Shown piece by piece: positions 45,933-53,589 of a stretch of 64,000 nt of DNA. Made by a program: the position numbers and the translations under genes. How positions within the stretch are numbered: the first letter of the stretch is position 1; every line of letters starts with the position of its first letter. Origin of the DNA: Bifidobacterium breve (lineage in GTDB: Bacteria; Actinomycetota; Thermoleophilia; Miltoncostaeales; Miltoncostaeaceae); NCBI GenBank assembly GCA_945861935.1, contig CAMAVU010000003.1, positions 1 through 64,000 on the forward strand, read 5' to 3'. The notes under the pieces were generated by a model. It was not told the DNA's origin and searched no databases. It saw nothing but the letters and a program-made list of their open reading frames with translations.

Positions 45933-45967
45933 CGAAGGGCCCGGTGGCATTGCCACCGGGCCCTTCG
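45933..45967. terminator. Perfect 16-bp stem-loop terminator between convergent genes
   Basis: CGAAGGGCCCGGTGGC (45933-45948) pairs exactly with 45952-45967 over a 3-nt loop. It is 33 bp after the alcohol dehydrogenase stop and 27 bp before the end of the convergent aminotransferase gene. The same CGAAGGGCCCGG arm occurs at 41.96 kb. Confidence 0.75.
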
Positions 45968-45993
45968 GGTGCTCGCGTGACTGGGTGGAGGTC

Positions 45994-47190
45994 CTAGAGG
46001 GCTTCCACGGCCGTCTTGATGCGGGCCAGACCCTCTTCGAGCTGCTCGTCGGGAGAGGCGTAGGTGAAGCGGATGTGGCCCTCACCGCGGTCGCCGAAGG
46101 CGTTACCGGCGACGACGCCGACGCCGTAGTCCTCGACGAGGTAGTCGGCGAACTGCTGGGCGGTCATGCCCGTGCCCCGGATGCTCGGGAACACGTAAAA
46201 CGAGCCGTCAGGCGTCGGGCAGTCAATGCCCTCGATCTCGTTGAACCTGCTCACGACCAGATCGCGCTTGGCCTTCAGGCGCGCGGTCTGCTGCAGCACG
46301 TGGTCCTGCGGGCCCGTGAGGGCGGCGAGGCCGGCGAACTGCACGAACGCGGGCACGTTGGTGACCGAGTTCTGCTGGAAGATGTCCATCGCGGTGATGA
46401 GATCCGCGTCGGCGACGCACCAACCGATGCGGAAGCCGGTCATGATGTAGGTCTTCGAGAAGGTGTCCACCACGATGGACTGGTCCTTCATGCCCTCGAT
46501 GTACGAGATGCTCTCGTGCTTGCTGGGGTCATAGACCATGTGCGAGAAGATCTCGTCGGTCAGCACCACCACCCCGTGGCGCTTGCAGATCTCGGCGATC
46601 TCGGGCAACTGACCGACGACCATGCCGTTCGGGCGCTGCGGTGTGTTGATGACGAGCATCTTCGTACGCGGCGTGATCAGCGACTCGAGCGACTCGAGGT
46701 CGAAGTGGAAGTCGGGCTCCACGAGCGGGGCGTAGACGATCTTGCCGCCGGCGTAGGTGATCCAGAACTCGTCCGGGGGGTACCCGGGGTTCGGGAAGAT
46801 GACCTCGTCGCCCTGATCCACGAGTGTCAGCAGCGCCTGCGTGAGCGCGTGCTTGGCGCCCATGGTCACCAGCACCTCTTCACGCTTGGTGGGACGGCCG
46901 CGCGAGGTCATCTCCTCGGCGATGGCGTCACGGAGCTCGGGAAGGCCCGGGCCCGGCACGTAGCGCACGTGACCGTCGTGGATGGCCTTTGCACACGCCT
47001 CATAGATGTGCGGGGCGGGGAAGAACTCGTCGCCCTGGAAGTCACCCTTCTCGAAGTGGAGGATCTTCGTGCCGGTCTCGCGCTCGATGGCCTCGGCCTT
47101 GCGCATGGCGGCCCACTGCTTCGGAAGGACGAAGTGCTGGGTGCGGCTGGACAGCGCATCGCGGATGTCCGTGAGAGCGTCGCTGCTCAT
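45994..47190 (-). CDS. PLP-dependent aminotransferase, class I/II
   Basis: 398 aa from ATG at 47190 with AGGAG upstream. Fold-type I features are present: YVPGPGLPELRDAIAE, the GAKHALTQAL cofactor-phosphate segment, PNPGYPPDE, Asn188 in NTPQRPNG, Asp212 in LTDEIFSHMVY, and the PLP lysine K246 in DTFSKTYIMTGFRIGW. The C-terminal arginine is in GHIRFTYAS. It transfers amino groups between an amino acid and a 2-oxo acid; aspartate- or alanine-type substrates are likely but not certain. It lies 37 bp after the IclR regulator on the same strand. Confidence 0.93.
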   Translation of the reverse strand: MSSDALTDIRDALSSRTQHFVLPKQWAAMRKAEAIERETGTKILHFEKGDFQGDEFFPAPHIYEACAKAIHDGHVRYVPGPGLPELRDAIAEEMTSRGRPTKREEVLVTMGAKHALTQALLTLVDQGDEVIFPNPGYPPDEFWITYAGGKIVYAPLVEPDFHFDLESLESLITPRTKMLVINTPQRPNGMVVGQLPEIAEICKRHGVVVLTDEIFSHMVYDPSKHESISYIEGMKDQSIVVDTFSKTYIMTGFRIGWCVADADLITAMDIFQQNSVTNVPAFVQFAGLAALTGPQDHVLQQTARLKAKRDLVVSRFNEIEGIDCPTPDGSFYVFPSIRGTGMTAQQFADYLVEDYGVGVVAGNAFGDRGEGHIRFTYASPDEQLEEGLARIKTAVEAL

Positions 47191-47227
47191 AGGGGTCCTG
47201 CTCCTTTCTGGATATGAGCGCGCCCGA

Positions 47228-48115
47228 CTACCGGGTCGCGCGGAGAGCGGCGCTCGGCCGCGGGGTTGAACTGGTGGTGGCCCGCACGCGACTGGCGGCG
47301 CGCGCGTAGGCCCCGGACTGGGACGTGCCGAGGCGACGGGACAACCCGTTCCCGGCGGCGATGACCAAGCGCGCGAGATCGTCCACGCGCGCGGGGGTGA
47401 CCCGGGTGACGGGGCCGCCGATCCCGAGGGCGGCAACGACCCGACCGGTGTGGTCCCGGATGGGGGCCCCGACGCAGCGCAGGCCCTCGTCATATTCCTC
47501 GTCGTCCACGGCGTACCCCCGGTCGCGGATGACCGCGAGCTCGACGAGCAGCCGCTCGACGTCGGTAATCGTCGTACGTGTGTACGAGACCATGCCGTGG
47601 GCGTCCATGGTCTCACGCACCTCGGCGTCCGGCAGATCGGAGAGGAGGACCTTGCCCAGACTCGTGGCGTGCGCGGGGTATCCCCGGCCCATGGCCGAGG
47701 GGATTCTGAGTGCGCGTCGTGCCTCGACCTTCTCGATGTAGATCGCCTCGCCGCGCTCGAGCACCGCGAGATGACCGGTCTCCCCCGACTCCACGACCAG
47801 CCGCTCGAGGAACGGCAGGGCCTCATCCCACAGGCTCATCTGCTCGAGGACGATGCCGCCCATCTCGAACATCCTCAGGCCGAGCCGGTAGCGCTGGGAG
47901 CGCGCGTCCCGCTCGAGGAACCCGACGGCCTCGAGATTGACCAGGAACCGGTGCACCGTGCTCTTGTGCAGGCCCGTCCGCTCGGCGATGTCGGTGACCC
48001 CCAGTTCCGGCTCCTCGGGGGTGAACACGTCGAGAATGACGCCCACGCGTTCGACGGCCTGGATGCGGTAGCGGCCCGGCGCAACTGCGGTGTCGGTGTG
48101 GGCGATCGTTGCCAT
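47228..48115 (-). CDS. IclR-family transcriptional regulator
   Basis: 295 aa from ATG at 48115. An N-terminal winged helix-turn-helix (RVGVILDVFTPEEPELGVTDIAERTGLHKSTVHRFL, about 23-58) precedes the IclR effector domain. That domain has GETGHLAVLERGEAIYIEK, GYPAHATSLGKVLLSDLP and APIRDHTGRVVAALGIGGP. The last 30 residues are a basic, serine/arginine-rich tail. IclR regulators sense small organic acids. It precedes the aminotransferase and is divergent from the crotonase/F420 run, so either could be its target. Confidence 0.93.
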   Translation of the reverse strand: MATIAHTDTAVAPGRYRIQAVERVGVILDVFTPEEPELGVTDIAERTGLHKSTVHRFLVNLEAVGFLERDARSQRYRLGLRMFEMGGIVLEQMSLWDEALPFLERLVVESGETGHLAVLERGEAIYIEKVEARRALRIPSAMGRGYPAHATSLGKVLLSDLPDAEVRETMDAHGMVSYTRTTITDVERLLVELAVIRDRGYAVDDEEYDEGLRCVGAPIRDHTGRVVAALGIGGPVTRVTPARVDDLARLVIAAGNGLSRRLGTSQSGAYARAASRVRATTSSTPRPSAALRATR

Positions 48116-48327
48116 GTCTCGTATCGCGAAACGCCGTCTTGTGACGGTTGCGACGAAGGCGGCATATGTAGCAGTGCGGTTCCCCACGGGCAAGGCCCCA
48201 CCGGCACGAACCCCTGCCGGTATCGCATCATGAAACTCCGGATACAGGAGTCGCACGGAACCGGCTTGCCGCGTGCGGGCGCCCCGGTACGCTTGACGGA
48301 CCAAGGCGACCGGAGGGGAACCGAGCC
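48116..48327. promoter_or_regulatory. Divergent promoter region between IclR and crotonase genes
   Basis: 212 bp hold no gene. An A/T-richer stretch (48155-48175) and scattered short palindromes occur, and CGGAGGGGA just precedes the crotonase start as its ribosome-binding site. Likely operator for the IclR protein, inferred only from position. Confidence 0.4.
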
Positions 48328-49323
48328 GTGCCCTACGAGGACATCATCTACGAGGTCGGCGACGGGCGGGCCACCGTCACGATCAACCGGCCCGAGCGCC
48401 TGAACGCCTTCCGGATGCAGACCATCATCGAGATGGGCGAGGCGCTGGAGCGCGCCGCCGATGATGAGTCGGTCGGGGTGGTCGTCCTCACCGGCGCGGG
48501 TGACCGGGCCTTCTGCGTGGGCGGTGACGTGGCCGACCCCACCCGCACCGCTGCCGAGAAGCGCCATCTGCACACGCTGTCGCATCGCGTGGCCAACGCC
48601 ATCCGCAACAACGGGAAGCCGGTCATCGCCAGAGTGCGCGGCTACTGCATCGGCGGTGGCAACGAGCTCAACGTGATGTGCGACCTCACGCTGTCGGGCG
48701 AGTCCGGCAGGTTCGGACAGGCCGGGCCCAAGATCGGCTCGGCGCCCCTGTGGTGGGGCTGCCAGTTGATGCCCTCCGTCGTCGGCGAGAAGAAGGCGCG
48801 CGAGTTGCTGTACCTCACCCGCCAGTACACGGCGCAGGAGGCACTCGCGATGGGCCTGGTCAACAAGGTGGTGCCCGACGACGAGTTGGACGCGCTCGTG
48901 GACGAGTGGTGTGACGAGATCCTCCGCCGCTCGCCCCAGGGCCTGCGGCTCGCGAAGATCGCGATGAACACCTCAACCGACGCCCTGTACTCGTCGGTGC
49001 AGCACGGCCTCGAACTGGTGGCGCTGAACCACGTCTACGGCCCGGAGCCCAAGGAGGGCATCGCGTCGTTCCAGGAGAAGCGCGCCGCGGACTGGCGCAA
49101 GTTCCGGGCGGGGCAGGGTCCCGACCCGGCCACCCCGGCGCTGTCGGCGGGAGCGAAGCCGGCAGCGACGACGACCGCGCCTGCCAAGGCGAAGACGCCG
49201 GCCGCGCCCACGGCCTCCGCGCCCAAGAAGGCTCCTGCGGCGAAGGCCGCGGCCCAGCCGGCGACCTCGGCGAAGGGGACCACCGGCAGGCGCACGGCGA
49301 CCACCCGGCGGACCCCGGGGTGA
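48328..49323 (+). CDS. Crotonase-family protein (MenB/BadI-like) with basic C-terminal tail
   Basis: 331 aa, GTG start. The crotonase core (1-265) has INRPERLNAFR, GAGDRAFCVGGDV and the oxyanion hole GYCIGGGNELNVMCDL. FGQAGPKIGSAPLWWG and VGEKKARELLYLTRQYTAQEALAMGLVNKVVP follow; these last phrases are closest to naphthoyl-CoA synthase and 2-ketocyclohexanecarboxyl-CoA hydrolase. A tail of about 60 residues rich in Ala, Lys, Pro and Thr follows and resembles histone H1-like tails. cofG starts in its stop codon (4-bp overlap), linking it to the F420 genes. Confidence 0.87.
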   Translation: MPYEDIIYEVGDGRATVTINRPERLNAFRMQTIIEMGEALERAADDESVGVVVLTGAGDRAFCVGGDVADPTRTAAEKRHLHTLSHRVANAIRNNGKPVIARVRGYCIGGGNELNVMCDLTLSGESGRFGQAGPKIGSAPLWWGCQLMPSVVGEKKARELLYLTRQYTAQEALAMGLVNKVVPDDELDALVDEWCDEILRRSPQGLRLAKIAMNTSTDALYSSVQHGLELVALNHVYGPEPKEGIASFQEKRAADWRKFRAGQGPDPATPALSAGAKPAATTTAPAKAKTPAAPTASAPKKAPAAKAAAQPATSAKGTTGRRTATTRRTPG

Positions 49324-50528
49324 ACGAGGCCCTGCTCACCGGTCTGGCGCCCGCGCGGCGCGGGGCCGTGGAGAAGGCCCTCTCCGGCGAGCGCCTGTCG
49401 CGCGCCGATTCCCTGGCGCTGGCCGGGGCCTCGGGCGCCGAGCACCCGGCGCTCTGGGCTGCAGCGGCGCACCTGCGGGACCTCACGCGACCGACCACCA
49501 TCACGTACTCGCGCAAGGTCTTCATCCCCCTCACCAACCTCTGCCGTGACATCTGCTCCTACTGCACCTTCGCCGTGGACGAGAACAGCCCGCGCGCGAA
49601 GACCATGTCGCCCGACGAGGTCCGGGCCATGGCCGGTGAGGCGCGCGATCTGGGCTGCAAGGAGGCGCTGTTCTGCATCGGGGACCGGCCCGAGGTGCGG
49701 TGGCCCGGGTACCGGGAGGTGCTCCGCGGGTTCGGCCACGACAGCACCCAGTCGTACCTCGTCGCGATGTGCCGGATGGTGATGGAGGAGTTCGACCTGC
49801 TTCCGCACCCCAACGCCGGAATCATGAGCGAGCGCGAACTGCGGGAGTTGCGCGAGGTGTCGCCGAGCCAGGGGATCATGCTCGAGAGCACGTCGGAGCG
49901 GCTCTGCGCGCCGGGAGGACCGCATGAGCATGCACCGGACAAGAAGCCGCGTACGCGCTTGGCGATGATCCGCCGTGCGGGCCGGCTGCGCATCCCGTTC
50001 ACCACGGGGATCCTCATCGGCCTCGGCGAGACCGAGCACGAGCGCGTTGACGCACTGCTCGCGATCCGGGACCTGCACGACGAGTACGGGCACATCCAGG
50101 AGGTCATCGTCCAGAACTTCCGGGCGAAGCCCGAGACGCCCATGGCCGATTCAGACGAACCCGGCCTCATCGACCTGATGACCGCCTGCGCCACCGCCCG
50201 TCTGGTGCTGGGGGCGGACATGAACCTGCAGGCGCCGCCCAACCTGTCGGCCGATTACGGACCGCTGCTGCTCACGGGCATCAACGACTGGGGCGGCGTG
50301 TCGCCCGTGACACCCGACTTCATCAACCCCGAGCGGCCCTGGCCTGATCTGGACCTCATGGCGGGCATGTGCCAGGAGGCGGGCTACCCGCTGCGCGAGC
50401 GGCTGACGGTGTACCCCGAGTACGCCCTCGATCCCGAGTGGATGGACCCCGGCGTCCTGCCCCATGTGAGGGCGCTCGCCGACGACGCGGGGTACCCGCG
50501 TGAGCAGGCAATCGAGGTGGCCGCATGA
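49320..50528 (+). CDS. cofG: FO synthase subunit 1 (7,8-didemethyl-8-hydroxy-5-deazariboflavin synthase)
   Basis: 402 aa, GTG start overlapping the crotonase stop. The radical SAM cluster is C75-x3-C79-x2-C82 (CRDICSYC) following KVFIPLTNLC. KEALFCIGDRPE, the LESTSERL segment and VQNFRAKPETPM are typical of CofG. With CofH it joins a tyrosine-derived radical to the ribityl-diaminouracil to make FO. In mycobacteria the two are fused as FbiC; here they are separate but overlapping genes. Confidence 0.96.
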   Translation: MNEALLTGLAPARRGAVEKALSGERLSRADSLALAGASGAEHPALWAAAAHLRDLTRPTTITYSRKVFIPLTNLCRDICSYCTFAVDENSPRAKTMSPDEVRAMAGEARDLGCKEALFCIGDRPEVRWPGYREVLRGFGHDSTQSYLVAMCRMVMEEFDLLPHPNAGIMSERELRELREVSPSQGIMLESTSERLCAPGGPHEHAPDKKPRTRLAMIRRAGRLRIPFTTGILIGLGETEHERVDALLAIRDLHDEYGHIQEVIVQNFRAKPETPMADSDEPGLIDLMTACATARLVLGADMNLQAPPNLSADYGPLLLTGINDWGGVSPVTPDFINPERPWPDLDLMAGMCQEAGYPLRERLTVYPEYALDPEWMDPGVLPHVRALADDAGYPREQAIEVAA

Positions 50529-52369
50529 TGGACGTCGTCACACTCCTCCGGCTGGGTGACGCCCGCGAGGACGGTGGCACCGCACGCGAGCGCGCGATCT
50601 GGGACGAGGCCGCGATCGCCGGGGCCACGGGCGCACGAATCCTGCCGGTCTCAGCGGGCGGGGACGCCGTGCACCGGGGATGTGCCGCCTTCGTCACGGG
50701 TTGGGCAGAGGCCATCGCGCTGCACGACGACGGCGTGGACAGCCTGCGCCTCACCGTGCTGCACGACACCGCGCGGGCCGACGTCCTCGACGGCCTCGTC
50801 CGGTCGGGCGCTGCGTTTCTCCGCACAACCCCCGACCGCCTGGCGGAGGCCGTGGACATCGCCAGCCTGCCAGCGTGCGACGCGCGGGTCTCGGTGGTGG
50901 CCCATGACCTCGACGACGCGGTCGCCGCCGTGCGTGGGGGGGCACGCGACATCGTTGCCGATGGGTGGGATCACAACGAGGTAGCCGCCCTCCGGGACGC
51001 CATCCTCCCCGAGGTACTCGTGGAGCGCACGGCGTTCCCCCTGGACACGCCCATCGAGGCAGTACGCGACCGGATTGCCATGCCCCTGTTCACGTGCTGG
51101 CTCCAGCAGGTGGACTGCCGCGGCGCCGCGCGGCCCCGCCACCCGTGGGCGCCCGGAAGGGACATGCACCCGCCCGTCCCCGCAGGCCGCATGAGCGCGG
51201 AGTGGCCCGACCCGGCCTGGATGGATGCCGGGTGGGTGCGGGATCTTGACCGCGTCCCGCCCGATCTGGCCGGCATCCTCGACCGCTCGCTGGCGGGCAC
51301 CGCCCCGGGCGTCGCCGAGATGGAGCGCATGTTCCGGGCCCGCGGCGTGGAGGTGGACGTCATCGCGCACGTGGCCGATCACCTGCGCGAGCGCACCAAT
51401 GGCGACCAGGTCACCTACGTCGTGAACCGGAACATCAACTACACCAACCAGTGCTACTTCCGGTGCGGATTCTGCGGCTTCTCGCGCGGACCCAAGAGCT
51501 ACAACGCGCGCGAGACCCCGTACCGCATGGGCCTGGATGAGGTCGTCAGCCGCTCGCAGGAGGCCTGGGACCGGGGGGCCACCGAGGTGTGTCTGGTGGG
51601 CGGGATCCACCCGGACTTCACCGGTGACTTCTACGCCTCCGTGCTCGACAGCATCAAGGAAGCGCTGCCCGAAATGCACGTGCACGCCTTCACCCCGCTC
51701 GAGGTGTGGCAGGGCGCCCACACGCTCGGTGTGCCGGTGCGCGACTACCTGGAGCGGCTCAAGGCCTCGGGTCTGGGGTCACTCCCGGGAACCGCCGCAG
51801 AGATCCTGGACGACGGCGTGCGTGAGCACCTCTGCCCGGACAAGATCCGCACGGCCGAGTGGGCCGAGGTGATGATCGCCGCGCACGAGGTGGGCATCCG
51901 CGCCACCAGCACGATCATGTGCGGCCATATCGACGGGCCGTCATCGTGGGCCAACCACTACGAGGTGCTACGCCAGATCCAGCGGCGCACGGGTGGCTTC
52001 ACCGAGTTCATCCCGCTGCCGTTCGTGCACATGGCCTCCCCCATCTTCATCCAGGGCCGGTCACGGCCCGGACCCACCTGGGACGAGGTCGTGCTGGTGC
52101 ACGCCGTCGCACGCATCGCCTTCGACGGCCTCATCCCCAACATCCAGGCCTCATGGGTGAAGCTGGGGCTCGACGGCGGAGCCCATCTGCTCCACGCCGG
52201 CTGCAACGACATGGGTGGCACGCTGATGAACGAGAGCATCAGCCGCTCGTCCGGCGCCTCCCATGGCGAGGAGGTCACCGCCGACGAACTCGAGGCCGCC
52301 ATCCGTGCGCATGGGCGCGTGCCGGCCCGGCGGAACACCCTCTACGAGATCATCGAAGCACCGGTTTAG
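50525..52369 (+). CDS. cofH: FO synthase subunit 2 (CofH) with extra N-terminal domain
   Basis: 614 aa. Residues 240-614 are a standard CofH: the radical SAM cluster C310-x3-C314-x2-C317 (CYFRCGFC) after NRNINYTNQ, GGIHPDFTGDFY, LPGTAAEILDDGVR and GCNDMGGTLMNESISRSSG. It forms the 5-amino-5-(4-hydroxybenzyl) uracil intermediate. The first 230 residues are not part of usual CofH; they look like an alpha/beta domain with few conserved motifs (about 1-197) joined by a linker. The domain may be a degenerate enzyme or a partner fused by translation read-on. The ATGA overlap with cofG shows tight coupling. Confidence 0.93.
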   Translation: MMDVVTLLRLGDAREDGGTARERAIWDEAAIAGATGARILPVSAGGDAVHRGCAAFVTGWAEAIALHDDGVDSLRLTVLHDTARADVLDGLVRSGAAFLRTTPDRLAEAVDIASLPACDARVSVVAHDLDDAVAAVRGGARDIVADGWDHNEVAALRDAILPEVLVERTAFPLDTPIEAVRDRIAMPLFTCWLQQVDCRGAARPRHPWAPGRDMHPPVPAGRMSAEWPDPAWMDAGWVRDLDRVPPDLAGILDRSLAGTAPGVAEMERMFRARGVEVDVIAHVADHLRERTNGDQVTYVVNRNINYTNQCYFRCGFCGFSRGPKSYNARETPYRMGLDEVVSRSQEAWDRGATEVCLVGGIHPDFTGDFYASVLDSIKEALPEMHVHAFTPLEVWQGAHTLGVPVRDYLERLKASGLGSLPGTAAEILDDGVREHLCPDKIRTAEWAEVMIAAHEVGIRATSTIMCGHIDGPSSWANHYEVLRQIQRRTGGFTEFIPLPFVHMASPIFIQGRSRPGPTWDEVVLVHAVARIAFDGLIPNIQASWVKLGLDGGAHLLHAGCNDMGGTLMNESISRSSGASHGEEVTADELEAAIRAHGRVPARRNTLYEIIEAPV

Positions 52370-53420
52370 GCTCAGCGGCGTCCTGCTCCCCCGCCTCGCC
52401 ATCCCCACGCTCGTGGCAGGTGCCTGCGTGCTGCTGCCCGGAGTCGCCCCGGCCACACATCCGTGCCTGCAGCCCGGCCCCGGGGACCAGTGCCGTGGGG
52501 CCGGGCTACAGGGCGCCGATCTGCGCGGTGCTGATCTCCGGCGCGCCGACCTGCGTGGTGCCCGGCTGCGGGGAGCGCGCCTGTCGCGCGCCGACCTCCG
52601 CGGGGCCCGGCTCGCGGGGGCCGACATGAGGGGGGTGACCCTGCACGGGGCCGACATGAGGGGCGCCCACATGCACGGAGTGCAGCTGGCCGGGGCCCGG
52701 ATCGGGTCCGCTGCGCGCCCCGGGCGGACCACGACCGCACAACGGGCCACGGCAATCTGCGTGCCGGGCCCTGGCGGATGGTGCCCCTACCCGCAGATGG
52801 CGGGCGCCGACCTCACGGATGCCGACATGGCGGGCGTCCGGGTGTTCGGGGCCAACCTCACGGGTGCGAACCTGCAGGGCGCGACACTCGCCGGGGCCTT
52901 CTTCCAGACGAGCAATCTGGCCGGCGCGGACCTGTCGGAGACGACCGCGACGGGGCCGCTGCCGGTGACCGGCGGCGTGCGCATGCTGGTGGGGGCGGCG
53001 TTCATACGCACGACGCTCGCCGGAACGGACTTCACCAACGCCAACCTCACCGGGGTCACCTTCCTGTCGTCGAACACGGGGACGGCGACCATGACCGGAG
53101 CCTTCACCCAGGCAACATGGTCCCTGGACGGCGTCAACGACTTCCATGGCGCCACGTGGCCGGCGGCGTCATGCAGTTACGCGCCAACCCCGTATGGCAC
53201 CACACCGCCCATACCGGACGCCCCGTGCACCGCCCCACTGGCAGGCGGGGGGACGGTCACTTTCGGACCGTCCTCCCTGGGCTGGATTGCAACGCTGCAG
53301 TGGCCCACGCCGGTTCCATCGTGGTGGCGGCGGCCGGGTGGCCCGGGCCCGACCTCGATCTCCGTCATGACACCGCTCGGCCCCTCAGGACTGGGCGTCG
53401 CGATGACCGGCGGACCCTGA
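52311..53420 (+). CDS. Secreted pentapeptide-repeat protein
   Basis: 369 aa if ATG at 52311, inside the cofH 3' end, is the start (52263 is also possible). A basic n-region and the hydrophobic LAIPTLVAGACVLLPGVAPA suggest a signal peptide. Then come two blocks of A(D/N)LxG pentapeptide repeats (about 60-110 and 145-185), which form a square beta-helix, and a third looser block with TNANLTGVTF. The C-terminal part has GGTVTFGPSSLGW and is proline-rich. Surface or periplasmic role; function unknown. The stop overlaps the first unit of the repeat array. Confidence 0.75.
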   Translation: MGACRPGGTPSTRSSKHRFRLSGVLLPRLAIPTLVAGACVLLPGVAPATHPCLQPGPGDQCRGAGLQGADLRGADLRRADLRGARLRGARLSRADLRGARLAGADMRGVTLHGADMRGAHMHGVQLAGARIGSAARPGRTTTAQRATAICVPGPGGWCPYPQMAGADLTDADMAGVRVFGANLTGANLQGATLAGAFFQTSNLAGADLSETTATGPLPVTGGVRMLVGAAFIRTTLAGTDFTNANLTGVTFLSSNTGTATMTGAFTQATWSLDGVNDFHGATWPAASCSYAPTPYGTTPPIPDAPCTAPLAGGGTVTFGPSSLGWIATLQWPTPVPSWWRRPGGPGPTSISVMTPLGPSGLGVAMTGGP

Positions 53421-53526
53421 CCCGAACCCCGGTGCCAGGCACGTAACCGAACCGGTGACCCGAACCCCGGTGCCAGGCACGTAACCGAACCGGTGACCCG
53501 AACCCCGGTGCCTGGCACCGGGGTTC
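53419..53526. repeat. REP-like family A array
   Basis: A 38-bp unit (GACCCGAACCCCGGTGCCAGGC...) begins at 53419 and again at 53457. A third, changed copy begins at 53495 and carries a perfect 27-bp palindrome (arms 53500-53512 and 53514-53526, centre T at 53513). The core equals that of the palindrome at 4.95 kb. It begins inside the stop codon of the pentapeptide gene. Confidence 0.9.
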
Positions 53527-53589
53527 CCGGGGTTCCCGGGGTTCCCGGGGTTCCCGGGGTTCCCGGGGTTCCCGGGGTTCCCGGGGTTC
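53518..53589. repeat. Eight copies of the 9-bp tandem repeat CCGGGGTTC
   Basis: Perfect tandem copies run from 53518 to 53589, beginning within the palindrome arm of the family A array and ending on the first base of the fprA stop codon (minus strand). The unit equals the outer part of the palindrome arm, so it probably grew from it by slippage. No protein of its own is likely. Confidence 0.92.

Noticed and set aside
48235-48262. Operator palindrome GTATC...GATAC upstream of the crotonase gene
   Set aside because: Arms of five bases 16 apart are likely by chance.
53419-53589. CRISPR array
   Set aside because: Repeat units are adjacent without unique spacers and no cas gene is present.
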